Of a DNA stretch of 64,000 bases, positions 42,429-51,657 are shown piece after piece. Below the pieces are notes generated by a model. It worked only from the letters and a program-made list of their open reading frames with translations, ran no database searches and had not been told where the DNA came from. Numbering within the stretch: the stretch's first letter is position 1; each line of letters opens with the position of its first letter. A program made the translations under genes and the position numbers. Origin of the DNA: an uncultured Oscillospiraceae bacterium (GTDB lineage: Bacteria; Bacillota; Clostridia; Oscillospirales; Acutalibacteraceae). The stretch covers positions 26,709 to 90,708 of the forward strand of contig UQGM01000003.1 in assembly GCA_900540535.1 (NCBI GenBank), in the 5' to 3' direction.

Positions 42429-43274
42429 TTAAAGCCATTTTCTGTGTTTGTAATATGCAACAAGAACCGCTATAATGGCGGCACTTACACCTATAAAAAT
42501 GAAATATCCGTATTTCCAGTGAAGCTCCGGCATATTTACGAAATTCATGCCGTACCAGCCTACAAGCAGTGTAAGTGGCAGGAAAATTGCTGTAATAACG
42601 GTAAACACTTTCATCAAATCATTCTGCTGGATGGAAAGCTGCGACTGATAGGTTTCCTGCATATGGCTGACAATTTCCTGAAGACTGTAAACCTTATTTA
42701 AATATCTGTCCGTCCTTGCACCCAAAACCGTAAACCGCTTCACCGTTGACGGCTCAAAAATATCGTTGTCACTCAGCGCCATCTCGTCAAAGACTGCGTC
42801 TATCTGCTCATAATAACGCTTGAGCTTCAAAAGCTTTTGACGCTTTGCAAGTATTTCATCCATGGCGAAATCAAGTTTGCCTGACAAAAACTGGGTTATA
42901 GTATTGTTCATCTCTATTTCAAAGGAATCAAGATAATCCATGTCTCCCGAAAAAAGCTTCACAAAAAAGCGGCACAAAAGCTGCTGATTATTCAGAGCCT
43001 TTTCCTTTTGCAGATTTTCCACAAGCCGTGCACAGCTCTCTCTTGCACTCTCCTCTTTACAGAAAAAGAAAAGATCGTGCTCATCAATATATATGATAAT
43101 TTTTGAAGCTATTCCGTCTTCACTCTTAATGTCGTACCAGTCAAAGGCAAGGAGATTGAAATCATCAAAGCTTTCAAAACTTTCAATCTGACTTTCTCCT
43201 ATATAGTTAAAAGCTTTCGGCTCCATAAGAGGCGCCACTTCCGACATATTACTGAATAAAACCACCTTCAGCAC
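42429..43274 (-). CDS. corA: CorA-family divalent cation transporter
   Basis: 281 residues. A large cytoplasmic N-terminal domain ends in a long helix; two C-terminal membrane helices (about 224-245 and 256-275) flank the selectivity motif GMN in LLVGWYGMNFVNMPEL. The short tail is YKHRKWL. The family carries Mg2+, Co2+ or Ni2+ into the cell as a pentamer; it is a little shorter than E. coli CorA. Monocistronic, leftward; no Mg riboswitch is visible upstream. Confidence 0.92.
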   Translation of the reverse strand: MLKVVLFSNMSEVAPLMEPKAFNYIGESQIESFESFDDFNLLAFDWYDIKSEDGIASKIIIYIDEHDLFFFCKEESARESCARLVENLQKEKALNNQQLLCRFFVKLFSGDMDYLDSFEIEMNNTITQFLSGKLDFAMDEILAKRQKLLKLKRYYEQIDAVFDEMALSDNDIFEPSTVKRFTVLGARTDRYLNKVYSLQEIVSHMQETYQSQLSIQQNDLMKVFTVITAIFLPLTLLVGWYGMNFVNMPELHWKYGYFIFIGVSAAIIAVLVAYYKHRKWL

Positions 43275-43385
43275 AGTTTTCCCCTCCCTGATACTATGGA
43301 TAAATTTTTCTTAATTTAATTATATTATTGCCTTTTTTACCTGTCAACTTATAGGCTCTTTACACAGATTATACCTACAAAACAA

Positions 43386-43416
43386 CAAAAACCGCACTAT
43401 TAAAAGTGCGGTTTTG
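43386..43416 (-). terminator. Terminator of the hisS-aspS operon
   Basis: AAAACCGCAC / GTGCGGTTTT; on the minus strand it ends in TTTTTGTTGTTTT. Confidence 0.9.
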
Positions 43417-43426
43417 CTTTTATATA

Positions 43427-45208
43427 TTATTCCTCTGTCTTTGTTACGGCGATTCCAAGCTCTTCAAGCTGCTCTGTATCTACCGAAGAGGGACATTCCG
43501 TCATAGGCTCGCTGGCATTCTGAACCTTAGGGAATGCTACAACATCACGGAGAGTTTCGCACTGGAGCATCTGCATGACAAGTCTGTCAAGACCTATGCC
43601 GAAGCCGCCGTGAGGTGGTGCTCCGTATTTGAAAGCTTCAAGAAGGAAGCCAAACTTCTTGTGAGCCTCTTCTTTTGAAAGGCCGAGAAGGTCAAAAATT
43701 CTCTGCTGTAAATCAGGGTTGGTAATTCTGATTGAACCGCTTGAAAGCTCGATTCCGTTAAGAACAAGGTCATATGCCTTTGCACGAACCTTTGCCTTAT
43801 CGGTTTCAAGATAATCAAGGCACTCGTCCATGGGAGCGGTGAAGGGATGATGCATTGCAACAAACTGCTGTAAATCCTCGTCCCAGTCAAAGAACGGGAA
43901 CTCTGTAATCCAGAGAAGATTGTAACCCTTTCTCTCGATTTCAAGTCTGTTGGCAACTTCAAGGCGGAGTGCGCCGAGAACTGAAAGCACAAGGCTCTTT
44001 TTGGAGTCCGCTACAATAAGGATAACGTCCCCTGTTTCAGCGCCTGTTTTCTCCATAATCTTTGCCATTTCGTCCTCAGTCATGAACTTTGCAAAGGATG
44101 AAGTCATGCCGTCGGGAGTAAGTCTTGCCCATGCAAGTCCCTTTGCACCGATACCTCTTACATACTCGGTGAGCTTATCTATCTCTTTTCTTGTAAGCTT
44201 TGCAACGCCGTTCTTTGCATTAATTGCTCCTACGCTGCCGCCTGCTTCAACTGCTCCCTTAAATACGCCGAAACCGCAGTTTGCAGCAATATCTGTAAGG
44301 TCGCAAAGTTCCATGGCAAAACGTGTATCGGGCTTATCGGAACCGTAACGCTCCATTGCCTCTTTATATGTGAGTCTCGGAAGAGGAAGCTGAATATCAA
44401 CATCGAGAGCCTCTTTGAAAACTCTCTTCATGAATCCCTCACCTACTGCAAGGACATCTTCCATATCCGCAAAGGACATTTCAAGGTCGATCTGTGTAAA
44501 CTCAGGCTGACGGTCTGCACGAAGGTCCTCATCACGGAAGCATCTTGCAATCTGCATATATCTGTCAAAGCCTGCAACCATTGAAAGCTGCTTATAAAGC
44601 TGAGGTGACTGGGGAAGAGCGTAGAATGTACCCTTATGAATACGGCTTGGCACAAGGAAGTCTCTTGCTCCCTCGGGAGTTGACTTAATGAGCATGGGAG
44701 TTTCTATCTCAATAAATCCGTTCTCATCAAAGTAATCTCTTGCGATTTTTGTAATCTTATGGCGCATGAGAATATTTTTCTGAAGGTCGGGACGGCGCAA
44801 ATCAAGATAACGATACTTAAGTCTTGTAAGCTCGGAAGTCTGACAGTTTTCCACAATTTCAAATGGAGGTGTTTCACTCTTTGCAAGGATTCTAAGCTCA
44901 GTTACCTCGATTTCAATTTCACCTGTGGGAATTTCAAGGTTCTTTGAGCTTCTCTCTCTTACAACGCCCTTTGCGCCGAGAACAAATTCGCTTCTGGCTG
45001 AAAACGCTTTATCGAAAACAGCTCTGTCCGTATTGTCGTCAAAAGCAAGCTGGACAATACCTGTTCTGTCTCTTAAGTCAATAAAGATAAGTGCGCCAAG
45101 GTCTCTCTGACGCTGAACCCAGCCGAATACTGTTACCTCTCTGCCAACATCCTTTGCGGTGAGAGTACCGCAGTAGTCGGTTCTTTTAAGTCCTGTTATA
45201 AATTCCAT
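43427..45208 (-). CDS. aspS: Aspartyl-tRNA synthetase
   Basis: 593 residues, the bacterial type with a GAD insertion (residues about 290-420). N-terminal OB anticodon-binding domain (EVTVFGWVQRQRDLGALIFIDLRDRTG), class II motif 2 in FRDEDLRADRQPEFTQ and motif 3 in GFGIGLDRLVM. It charges tRNA-Asp. Its ATG overlaps the last base of the hisS stop (TAATG), so the two synthetases are co-translated, both under the T-box at 46590-46815. Confidence 0.97.
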   Translation of the reverse strand: MEFITGLKRTDYCGTLTAKDVGREVTVFGWVQRQRDLGALIFIDLRDRTGIVQLAFDDNTDRAVFDKAFSARSEFVLGAKGVVRERSSKNLEIPTGEIEIEVTELRILAKSETPPFEIVENCQTSELTRLKYRYLDLRRPDLQKNILMRHKITKIARDYFDENGFIEIETPMLIKSTPEGARDFLVPSRIHKGTFYALPQSPQLYKQLSMVAGFDRYMQIARCFRDEDLRADRQPEFTQIDLEMSFADMEDVLAVGEGFMKRVFKEALDVDIQLPLPRLTYKEAMERYGSDKPDTRFAMELCDLTDIAANCGFGVFKGAVEAGGSVGAINAKNGVAKLTRKEIDKLTEYVRGIGAKGLAWARLTPDGMTSSFAKFMTEDEMAKIMEKTGAETGDVILIVADSKKSLVLSVLGALRLEVANRLEIERKGYNLLWITEFPFFDWDEDLQQFVAMHHPFTAPMDECLDYLETDKAKVRAKAYDLVLNGIELSSGSIRITNPDLQQRIFDLLGLSKEEAHKKFGFLLEAFKYGAPPHGGFGIGLDRLVMQMLQCETLRDVVAFPKVQNASEPMTECPSSVDTEQLEELGIAVTKTEE

Positions 45209-46560
45209 TATTTATTGCCTCCCATGAAAAGAGAATTTAAATCAATGCCGTCTGCAAACTCGATTCCGTCGCCAAGACCCTTTACAGCCTGCTGTACGGT
45301 TATGCCCATAAAGTCCTCGCCGAAAGTGTCAAGTCTTACGGTAACGCTCTCGCCTGTATCCATATCTTTAAGAGCTGCTTCGCCGCTTTCAATTTCTCTT
45401 GAACCTATTACGACGGTATATCTTGCATTAAGCTTATTTGCATATTTCATCTGTGCTTTGATTGAACGACCCGCCACATCATAAAGTGCTGTGAGTCCGT
45501 CGCCTCTTATATCAGAGGCAAGTTTTACTGCAAGGAGCTTTGCCTCTTCGTCGGCAGCGGCGATGAATATATCGCAGCGTTCATCTTCGGGCATAGGCGT
45601 CTGCTGTGATTTAAGCAAAAGCATAAGCCTTTCAATACCCATAGCGAAGCCGAGGGACGGAATGTGAGGTCCACCAAGCTCTTCTACAAGTCCGTCATAG
45701 CGTCCGCCGCCGCAGACAGTGCCCTGTGCGCCGATATCCTGTGACACAAACTCAAAAACGGTTCTTGTATAATAGTCAAGACCTCTTACGATTGTGGGGT
45801 CAACTTCATATTCAATATTCATTGCCTCAAGATACTTCTTGACCTTTTCAAAGTGCTCACGGCAGTCGTCGCAGATATAATCCAGAACTACTGGAGCCTT
45901 TGAAGCGATTTCAGAGCAAACGGGGCTCTTGCAGTCAAGTATACGCATAGGGTTGCGCTCAAGTCTTTCACGGCAGGTTTCGCACAAATCTTCCTCATTG
46001 CTCTTAAAGTAATCCTTTAATGCCTGCTGATATTTTGCACGGCACTGGGGACAGCCGATTGAGTTGATGAAAAGTTTTAATCCCTTTACTTCAAGGGTAT
46101 CAAATACATCCTTTGCAAGAGCTATAACCTCTGCATCTGCTTCCGGCTCAGCAGCGCCTAAACATTCAACGCCGAACTGGTGGAACTCCCTGAGTCTGCC
46201 TGCCTGTGGCTTTTCATAGCGATAGCAGGATGTAAGATAGCAAACCTTTACGGGAAGGGGCTCATTGTGAAGTCCGTGCTCCAAAAAAGCTCTTACTGCA
46301 CCGGCAGTTCCCTCAGGACGCAGTGTAATTGAACGGTCACCCTTATCGGTAAAAGTGTACATCTCTTTCTGTACAACGTCCGTTGTATCGCCCACGGAAC
46401 GCTGGAAAAGCTCCGTATGCTCAAATACGGGAGTTCTTATTTCTCTGAATCCAAAACGCTTTGCGGCATCCAGCATAACGCTTTCAACATACTGCTGTTT
46501 ATAACTTTCCGCAGGAAGCAAATCCTGGGTTCCTCTTATTGCTTTTGTAAGCAGTGCCAT
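45208..46560 (-). CDS. hisS: Histidyl-tRNA synthetase
   Basis: 450 residues. Class II motifs: motif 2 in TLRPEGTAGAVRAF, the histidine-specific RGLDYYTRTVFEF (His A box) and motif 3 in GFAMGIERLMLLL, plus a C-terminal anticodon domain (DIFIAAADEEAKLLAV...). It has a CxxC pair region (CPQCRAKY..., CETCRERLERNPMRILDCKSPVC) common in Gram-positive HisRS. First gene of the T-box-controlled hisS-aspS operon. Confidence 0.97.
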   Translation of the reverse strand: MALLTKAIRGTQDLLPAESYKQQYVESVMLDAAKRFGFREIRTPVFEHTELFQRSVGDTTDVVQKEMYTFTDKGDRSITLRPEGTAGAVRAFLEHGLHNEPLPVKVCYLTSCYRYEKPQAGRLREFHQFGVECLGAAEPEADAEVIALAKDVFDTLEVKGLKLFINSIGCPQCRAKYQQALKDYFKSNEEDLCETCRERLERNPMRILDCKSPVCSEIASKAPVVLDYICDDCREHFEKVKKYLEAMNIEYEVDPTIVRGLDYYTRTVFEFVSQDIGAQGTVCGGGRYDGLVEELGGPHIPSLGFAMGIERLMLLLKSQQTPMPEDERCDIFIAAADEEAKLLAVKLASDIRGDGLTALYDVAGRSIKAQMKYANKLNARYTVVIGSREIESGEAALKDMDTGESVTVRLDTFGEDFMGITVQQAVKGLGDGIEFADGIDLNSLFMGGNK

Positions 46561-46589
46561 AAAATCATCCCTTTTCTTTAGTAATCAAA

Positions 46590-46815
46590 TAAAAATAAAA
46601 ACAAAACCTCCGTCCCGGCTAAGGGACGAAGGTACATTTCTCCGTGGTGCCACCCTTTTTGAGCTTTTTATAAAGCTCCACTTTATCCTTTAACGCAGGA
46701 AACGTCGCAATGCGATAGACTCCGAGGTGTCTTTCAAAAAACACTCACCTTAGGCGCTCACAGCAAAATGCACCATTCTCTGAAAGGTTTTATTTATCTA
46801 CTCTTCCCCATCAAC
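46590..46815 (-). promoter_or_regulatory. T-box leader of hisS-aspS, probably Asp-responsive
   Basis: The minus strand carries the T-box antiterminator core GGGTGGCACCACGG (complement of 46642-46655), followed by the terminator CCTTCGTCCC / GGGACGGAGG and TTTTGTTTTT (46596-46633). Upstream are the Stem I features: GGGGAAGAG, CAGAGAATGG, and TAGA/TCTA plus GGGAA/TTTCC helices that leave GAC (46704-46706) in the specifier loop. The bulge TGGC pairs with a G discriminator base, as in tRNA-Asp (tRNA-His has C). The T-box is certain; the Asp specificity is inference. Confidence 0.9.
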
Positions 46816-46829
46816 GTCAGTTATATAAT

Positions 46830-47234
46830 TTATGACTTGGGATTTACTATATCACGCCAGTCAAGGTCGCCCCTGTCAAGGCTGTGTATAAGTGCTTCCG
46901 CAGTAGCTATATTTGTAGCAACAGGTATATTATGAACGTCGCAAAGTCTTAAAAGGCTTGCTTCGTCAGGCTCTCCCGCCTTGGGATTAAGCGGGTCACG
47001 GAAGAAAAGGAGCAAATCTATTTCGTTGCACGCAATTCTTGCAGAAATCTGCTGGTCACCGCCCTGTGAACCGCTGAGGAATTTCTGTATTTCAAGTCCG
47101 GTTGCTTCGGATACCATCTTACCGGTTGTTCCTGTTGCGCAAAGCTTATGTCTGCTCAAAACTCCGCAGTATGCAATACAAAACTGAACCATCAATTCTT
47201 TCTTTGCATCGTGTGCCGTTATAGCAATATTCAT
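46830..47234 (-). CDS. mgsA: Methylglyoxal synthase
   Basis: 134 residues, full length. [17 protein letters not shown] starts the fold; the phosphate loop GTTGKMVSE and the catalytic Asp region [17 protein letters not shown] are intact, as is [12 protein letters not shown]. It turns dihydroxyacetone phosphate into methylglyoxal and phosphate, a safety valve when phosphate is short. Last gene of the mreB-to-minD block, 60 bases after minD, a position seen in many clostridia. Confidence 0.97.
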   Translation of the reverse strand: MNIAITAHDAKKELMVQFCIAYCGVLSRHKLCATGTTGKMVSEATGLEIQKFLSGSQGGDQQISARIACNEIDLLLFFRDPLNPKAGEPDEASLLRLCDVHNIPVATNIATAEALIHSLDRGDLDWRDIVNPKS

Positions 47235-47293
47235 ACTCTATCCCCTCCAATTATTGATTTTTTTCACTAATTCAACTAATAATATCATGTTTT

Positions 47294-48031
47294 TCATATT
47301 TTTTCAAGTCTTTTAAGGGGCAAATCTTCGCCTTCAAGTCTTTTCATTATTCTTTCAACTGCTGCAAACATCTTTGACCTTTTCGGAATTGCCCTGCCGT
47401 ACATGGAAAGCTGCGATGCATCAGCACTGAACGGCACTATTCCTCTGAGCTGAACTCCGGCTCCGTCTATTACTGCATCTATATCGAGATTTGCTCCGTG
47501 CTTTGTCTCCCAGCAGTCAAATTTATTGAGAATAAGATATATTTCGGGTATTTCCATTTCAAAAAGTCTGTCCGCAGCGGCATGACAGCTTCTTATGCTT
47601 ACCGTTTCAGCCGCAGCAACTAAAAGAGCCATATCTGCATTGGCAGCAGCCAATCTAAATCCTCTGCCCGTACCGGCAGGAGCATCAATTAAAATATAAT
47701 CGAAGCTGTCCTCGTAACTGAGCAAAACTTCCCGGAAAGCTTCCGGGGTGAATCTGTCATCCCATGACAGCGGCGCTGCCAAAAGAGAACAAAAAGGCGT
47801 AATTTCAGTGACGGCGTCCTCACAGCGGCAGGCTCCGCATATTACGTCGCCCCAGTTATACAGCACTTTCTCCTGAACGCCCAGCATAATATCAAGACTT
47901 CCAAGTCCGCTGTCACAGTCCAGTAAAAGCACTTTCTTACCCATACCGGTCATCACTCCGGCAAGAACTGTGCAAAGGGTGGATTTTCCCGTTCCGCCCT
48001 TACCGGAAACAACTGCTATTTTTTTCGCCAT
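47294..48031 (-). CDS. minD: MinD/ParA-family ATPase (septum-site type)
   Basis: 245 residues. The deviant Walker A KGGTGKST (residues 11-18), SGLGSLDIMLG switch region and LIDAPAGTGRGFRLAA (Walker B) place it in the MinD/FlhG branch. The C terminus (FAAVERIMKRLEGEDLPLKRLEKI) is weakly amphipathic and could serve as a membrane-targeting helix. It lies between mrdA and mgsA, where clostridia usually have minC-minD-minE, but minC and minE are absent. Possibly a shape or division ATPase working without the usual partners. Confidence 0.87.
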   Translation of the reverse strand: MAKKIAVVSGKGGTGKSTLCTVLAGVMTGMGKKVLLLDCDSGLGSLDIMLGVQEKVLYNWGDVICGACRCEDAVTEITPFCSLLAAPLSWDDRFTPEAFREVLLSYEDSFDYILIDAPAGTGRGFRLAAANADMALLVAAAETVSIRSCHAAADRLFEMEIPEIYLILNKFDCWETKHGANLDIDAVIDGAGVQLRGIVPFSADASQLSMYGRAIPKRSKMFAAVERIMKRLEGEDLPLKRLEKI

Positions 48032-48080
48032 TTCAGCACCGCCCCATATATTTTATAAATCCAAAAGGGTTATCGCTTTA

Positions 48081-50141
48081 TCAGTATAAAAGCTGACCTA
48101 CCTGCTGAGGAGCTTCGATACTGGAAGTATCATTAAAATATGCGTCATATATAGCCTTTGCAACTTTAGCAGTGTAAGAACTGTTCTTTGCATCCTCGAT
48201 TGAAACGGCAATTGCAATTTCAGGATCGTCATAGGGAGCAAAAGTTATAAGGAAACAGTTTGTCTGCTTTTGAAGCTTGCCGTCCTTCTGAGCGTAAACT
48301 TCAGCAGTACCTGTTTTACAGGCGATTTTTGGCTCGTAATTGTCAAGATATACATGAGTAGCACTGCCTGTATACTCAGAAACAAGGGACATACCCTCTT
48401 TTATTATTCCGAGGTTCTGCTGTGAAAATCCGGTTTCAAGGGCAACCTGAGGCTGCTTATCGAGAATTGTAGAGCTGTAATCATAGCTCTTTACGCTCTT
48501 TACAATATGTGGAACATATCTTGTGCCGCCGTTTGCAATGGTGGCGCAGTATGTTGCAAGCTGAATAGGTGTAACAAGAGTATCGGACTGACCGATTGAA
48601 GCCTGTACGGTATCACCGACCATCCACTGTGCGCCCGCATGGTTCTGGGCAAATTCTTCGGGATTTGCAACCATACCTGAAACCTCAGGAAGCTCTATTC
48701 CTGTTTTCTGTCCGAATCCCATTTTTGAAGCGTAGTAATTAATTTTATCTATACCCAGCTGATAACCTGTCTCATAGAAAAATACGTTACAGGAGTGCTC
48801 AAGAGCATGGACAACATTTATATTGCCGTTATTTTCAAGGCAGTAGAACTGATTGGGGAAACGCCAATATGAGCCGTTGCAATGGAATGTGGTATCTTTT
48901 GTTATAATACCCTCTTCGAGTCCAGCAAGACCGATAAGAGGCTTGAATGTTGAACCGGGGGCATAGGCACTGAGCAGTGCTCTGTTCCAAAGGGGTGCAC
49001 CCGGATCACTGTTGAGTTTTGCTGCGTTTTCACTGTATGTTGAAATATCAAATGTGGGATATGAAGTACAGGCAAGGACTTCACCTGTATGAACATCCAT
49101 AACCACGGCAGAACCTGCCGAATTTGAATATCCCTTTGATTTAAGATCCTCAACTACTTCGGCAAGAGCTTTATTTGCAGCTTCCTGAAGCGGTTTTGAC
49201 AGTGTGAGAACAATTGTGTTTCCCTGCACAGGATCTTTGGTATACTTAACGGATACATTGCCGTCCTTATCGGTTGTGACAGTCTTTTGACCGTTTTCGC
49301 CACGGAGATATTCCTCCATGACTGCTTCAATTCCGTCCTTACCCACAAGGTCATCCATTTTATAGCCTTTTTCTTTAAGCTCCGCATACTCGTCAGCATC
49401 AATTGCGCCGACTCTGCCTATTACATGAGGGGCAAGGGTTCCGTCAACATATTCTCTGTAAGGAACTACTTCAACATCTACACCTTTATAGAAAGTGCTG
49501 TTCTCCTTAACCTTTGAAACAGTCTCTGTAGAAACGTCCTCTGCAAAAGTATAGGGATTGCTTACGGAAAAGAGATTTTTCGCCATGCCGTAACATACCG
49601 AAGCTATGTTTCTGGCCTCTTCCTGACTGTACTTCTGGAGGGAATACTTTTCTATAAGTCCGTCAAAACAGTCCTGAGCCGTAGCATAATCGTTAAGGTG
49701 AAGCATTTCCTTGGACTTAAGATATTCTATATCGGTTTCGGAATCTTCTTTATATGCTATTTTGCCGTCCGAACCGAACACAAGGGGAAGAGTGTCATTC
49801 CATTCTTCACCCTGAGTTTTCATAAGATTTATAAGTGAAAGTATAATTTCATTGCGGCTTTCCTGTTCCTCAGAGGACGGAAAATAAGCTGCGTCAAAAA
49901 CAAGGGAATTACCCTGACGATTTACAACAAGGGGACTTCCGTTTCTGTCAAGGATTTCGCCTCTCGCAGCTTCAACCTCTACATTCCTTCTTACAGTGGA
50001 ATTTGCCGCCTGAGCATATGTTTCATAATCAATAACCTGAACGCCTATCATGCGTCCAGCAAATACAAGAAACGAGGAAAGGATTATTCCTACCAAAATA
50101 TAAAGTCTGAGCTTTAAATTGGCTTTACCTTTGATTTTCAT
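48081..50141 (-). CDS. mrdA: Penicillin-binding protein 2 (elongasome transpeptidase)
   Basis: 686 residues from ATG 50141; upstream TTG/GTG codons are inside the GGAGGTG site. One N-terminal membrane helix (about 10-32), PBP dimerisation domain with RGEILDRNGSPLVVNR, and the transpeptidase domain with SxxK in GSTFKPLIGL (serine near residue 396), SxN in HSCNVFF and KTG in CKTGTAEV. It cross-links side-wall peptidoglycan with MreBCD and RodA. The gene follows mreD by 15 bases. The N-terminal pedestal carries an insertion (residues about 90-210) common in clostridial PBP2. Confidence 0.95.
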   Translation of the reverse strand: MKIKGKANLKLRLYILVGIILSSFLVFAGRMIGVQVIDYETYAQAANSTVRRNVEVEAARGEILDRNGSPLVVNRQGNSLVFDAAYFPSSEEQESRNEIILSLINLMKTQGEEWNDTLPLVFGSDGKIAYKEDSETDIEYLKSKEMLHLNDYATAQDCFDGLIEKYSLQKYSQEEARNIASVCYGMAKNLFSVSNPYTFAEDVSTETVSKVKENSTFYKGVDVEVVPYREYVDGTLAPHVIGRVGAIDADEYAELKEKGYKMDDLVGKDGIEAVMEEYLRGENGQKTVTTDKDGNVSVKYTKDPVQGNTIVLTLSKPLQEAANKALAEVVEDLKSKGYSNSAGSAVVMDVHTGEVLACTSYPTFDISTYSENAAKLNSDPGAPLWNRALLSAYAPGSTFKPLIGLAGLEEGIITKDTTFHCNGSYWRFPNQFYCLENNGNINVVHALEHSCNVFFYETGYQLGIDKINYYASKMGFGQKTGIELPEVSGMVANPEEFAQNHAGAQWMVGDTVQASIGQSDTLVTPIQLATYCATIANGGTRYVPHIVKSVKSYDYSSTILDKQPQVALETGFSQQNLGIIKEGMSLVSEYTGSATHVYLDNYEPKIACKTGTAEVYAQKDGKLQKQTNCFLITFAPYDDPEIAIAVSIEDAKNSSYTAKVAKAIYDAYFNDTSSIEAPQQVGQLLY

Positions 50142-50156
50142 GGGCACCTCCAAGTG

Positions 50157-50708
50157 CTATTCCTCTTCCTGGGTGTCAATGCCTATGGGCTCACGGCGCA
50201 GGGCTTTTGCCACGGCTCTGACAGGAAAATACATTACAGGAAGAAATACAAGTGTGTACGCTACCGACGGCAGATAAACTCTCCACAGCGGGAAAAATGC
50301 GCCGTCAATTCTGGCGAATACAAAGTAAAACAGCCAGAAAACAACATTGTGTATAAGTGTTATTCCTCCGCAAAGACAAAGTGCCGCCATAAAATTATTT
50401 CTCATCATGTAGCGCACAAGAAATCCGCAGAGAAATCCTGCTATCATCAGCACTACTGCATGATACCCCTGTCCTCGTGCCGCAATGAAATCCCAGAGTG
50501 CACCGGCAAAAAGCCCCGCAACGGCACCCCAGGTTTCCCTCTCAAACATTCCTACGCATATAACCGCTGGAATCAGAATGTACGCATTTACACCGAAAAT
50601 TTCAGGTATTCCTACTTTGCTGCTCTGAAGAAGAAAACAGCAAAATATAAATACAAGGGAGAGAGCACGTCTTATAATTAAGTTTTTATTTTCTCTAAGA
50701 TATAACAT
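50157..50708 (-). CDS. mreD: Rod shape-determining protein MreD
   Basis: 183 residues with five or six membrane helices; the conserved segment GLFAGALWDFIAARGQGYHAVVLMIAGFLCGFL fits MreD. It sits between mreC and mrdA as in other rod-shaped bacteria. It is a membrane part of the elongasome that helps link MreC and PBP2. GGAG about 9 bases before the ATG. Confidence 0.92.
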   Translation of the reverse strand: MLYLRENKNLIIRRALSLVFIFCCFLLQSSKVGIPEIFGVNAYILIPAVICVGMFERETWGAVAGLFAGALWDFIAARGQGYHAVVLMIAGFLCGFLVRYMMRNNFMAALCLCGGITLIHNVVFWLFYFVFARIDGAFFPLWRVYLPSVAYTLVFLPVMYFPVRAVAKALRREPIGIDTQEEE

Positions 50709-50744
50709 GGATGATGCTCCAAACCGGACGGTCTATATCCGTCT

Positions 50745-51614
50745 TTATTCTGCCGAACTTTCTCCGTCCGTTGTTATGCCCTGACCTTCAAACTCGGTTA
50801 TTACAAAAACCGCATCGAGCTTTGAAACATCAACGCCGGGCTTTATAACGGCATAGGAGGAAATATCGTGGGTGTTATCCTTGATTTCAGTAACTGTTCC
50901 TATAATAAGGTCACGGGGATAAACTCCGCCGATACCGGAGGTGGAAACAATACCGCCTGTTGCTATTGCTGTTTCACTTTCGATTCCCGAAAGCTTTATA
51001 AGTCCCTGAAGTGCAAGTTCAGTATCACCTGAGGCGAATCCGCTTTCACCTGTTCTGATTTCATATGCACCTACACTTACCTGCGGGTCAAGAATCGTTT
51101 TTACAACGGAATATGTGGGAGCTGTTTTGACTACAACGCCTACAAGATATTCTCCGGAAATAACAGGATCATTTACGGCTATTCCGTCCTTTGTGCCTTT
51201 ATTTATAACAAAGGAATAAAACATATCCGCCGTATCACGGCTTATAACTCTGGCAGATGAAAATACAAAGTCGCTGTGCTCTTCCTTTACTCCTAAGAAC
51301 TCTTCATAATTGAGATTTTCTTTAAGAGTCTTTTCGTAGTCCACAAGCTGCTTTTGATATTCTTCGACCTGCTTCTGAAGTTCTTCAACCTGTTTTTTAT
51401 ATGTTCCGGCAGATACAAAACCGCCGCCTATTTCCCCTATCTTTTCCGACACAAAAGCCGAAAGCCTCTGCACAGGCCCGAATACCGTTCCCAGTGCAGA
51501 GGACAAAACAGATGTGCCGTTATGCGAGGCCGCTGCCGCAACAGACGCCACTACGACGACCGCTAAAACGGCTGCAAGCACTTTAAGACGGGTACTGCGG
51601 AAAAATTCACGCAT
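50745..51614 (-). CDS. mreC: Rod shape-determining protein MreC
   Basis: 289 residues: a short cytoplasmic start, one membrane helix (about 10-30), a coiled coil (residues 66-100, YKKQVEELQKQVEEYQKQLVDYEKTLKENLN), then the two beta domains with VNKGTKDGIAVNDPVI and LVGVVVKTAPTYSVVKTILD. It binds PBP2 outside the cell and MreB/MreD at the membrane. Next to mreB and mreD in the usual order. Confidence 0.96.
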   Translation of the reverse strand: MREFFRSTRLKVLAAVLAVVVVASVAAAASHNGTSVLSSALGTVFGPVQRLSAFVSEKIGEIGGGFVSAGTYKKQVEELQKQVEEYQKQLVDYEKTLKENLNYEEFLGVKEEHSDFVFSSARVISRDTADMFYSFVINKGTKDGIAVNDPVISGEYLVGVVVKTAPTYSVVKTILDPQVSVGAYEIRTGESGFASGDTELALQGLIKLSGIESETAIATGGIVSTSGIGGVYPRDLIIGTVTEIKDNTHDISSYAVIKPGVDVSKLDAVFVITEFEGQGITTDGESSAE

Positions 51615-51657
51615 AACTATCCCTCACGGTACATTATTTTATTTTCAGCAGAATATT

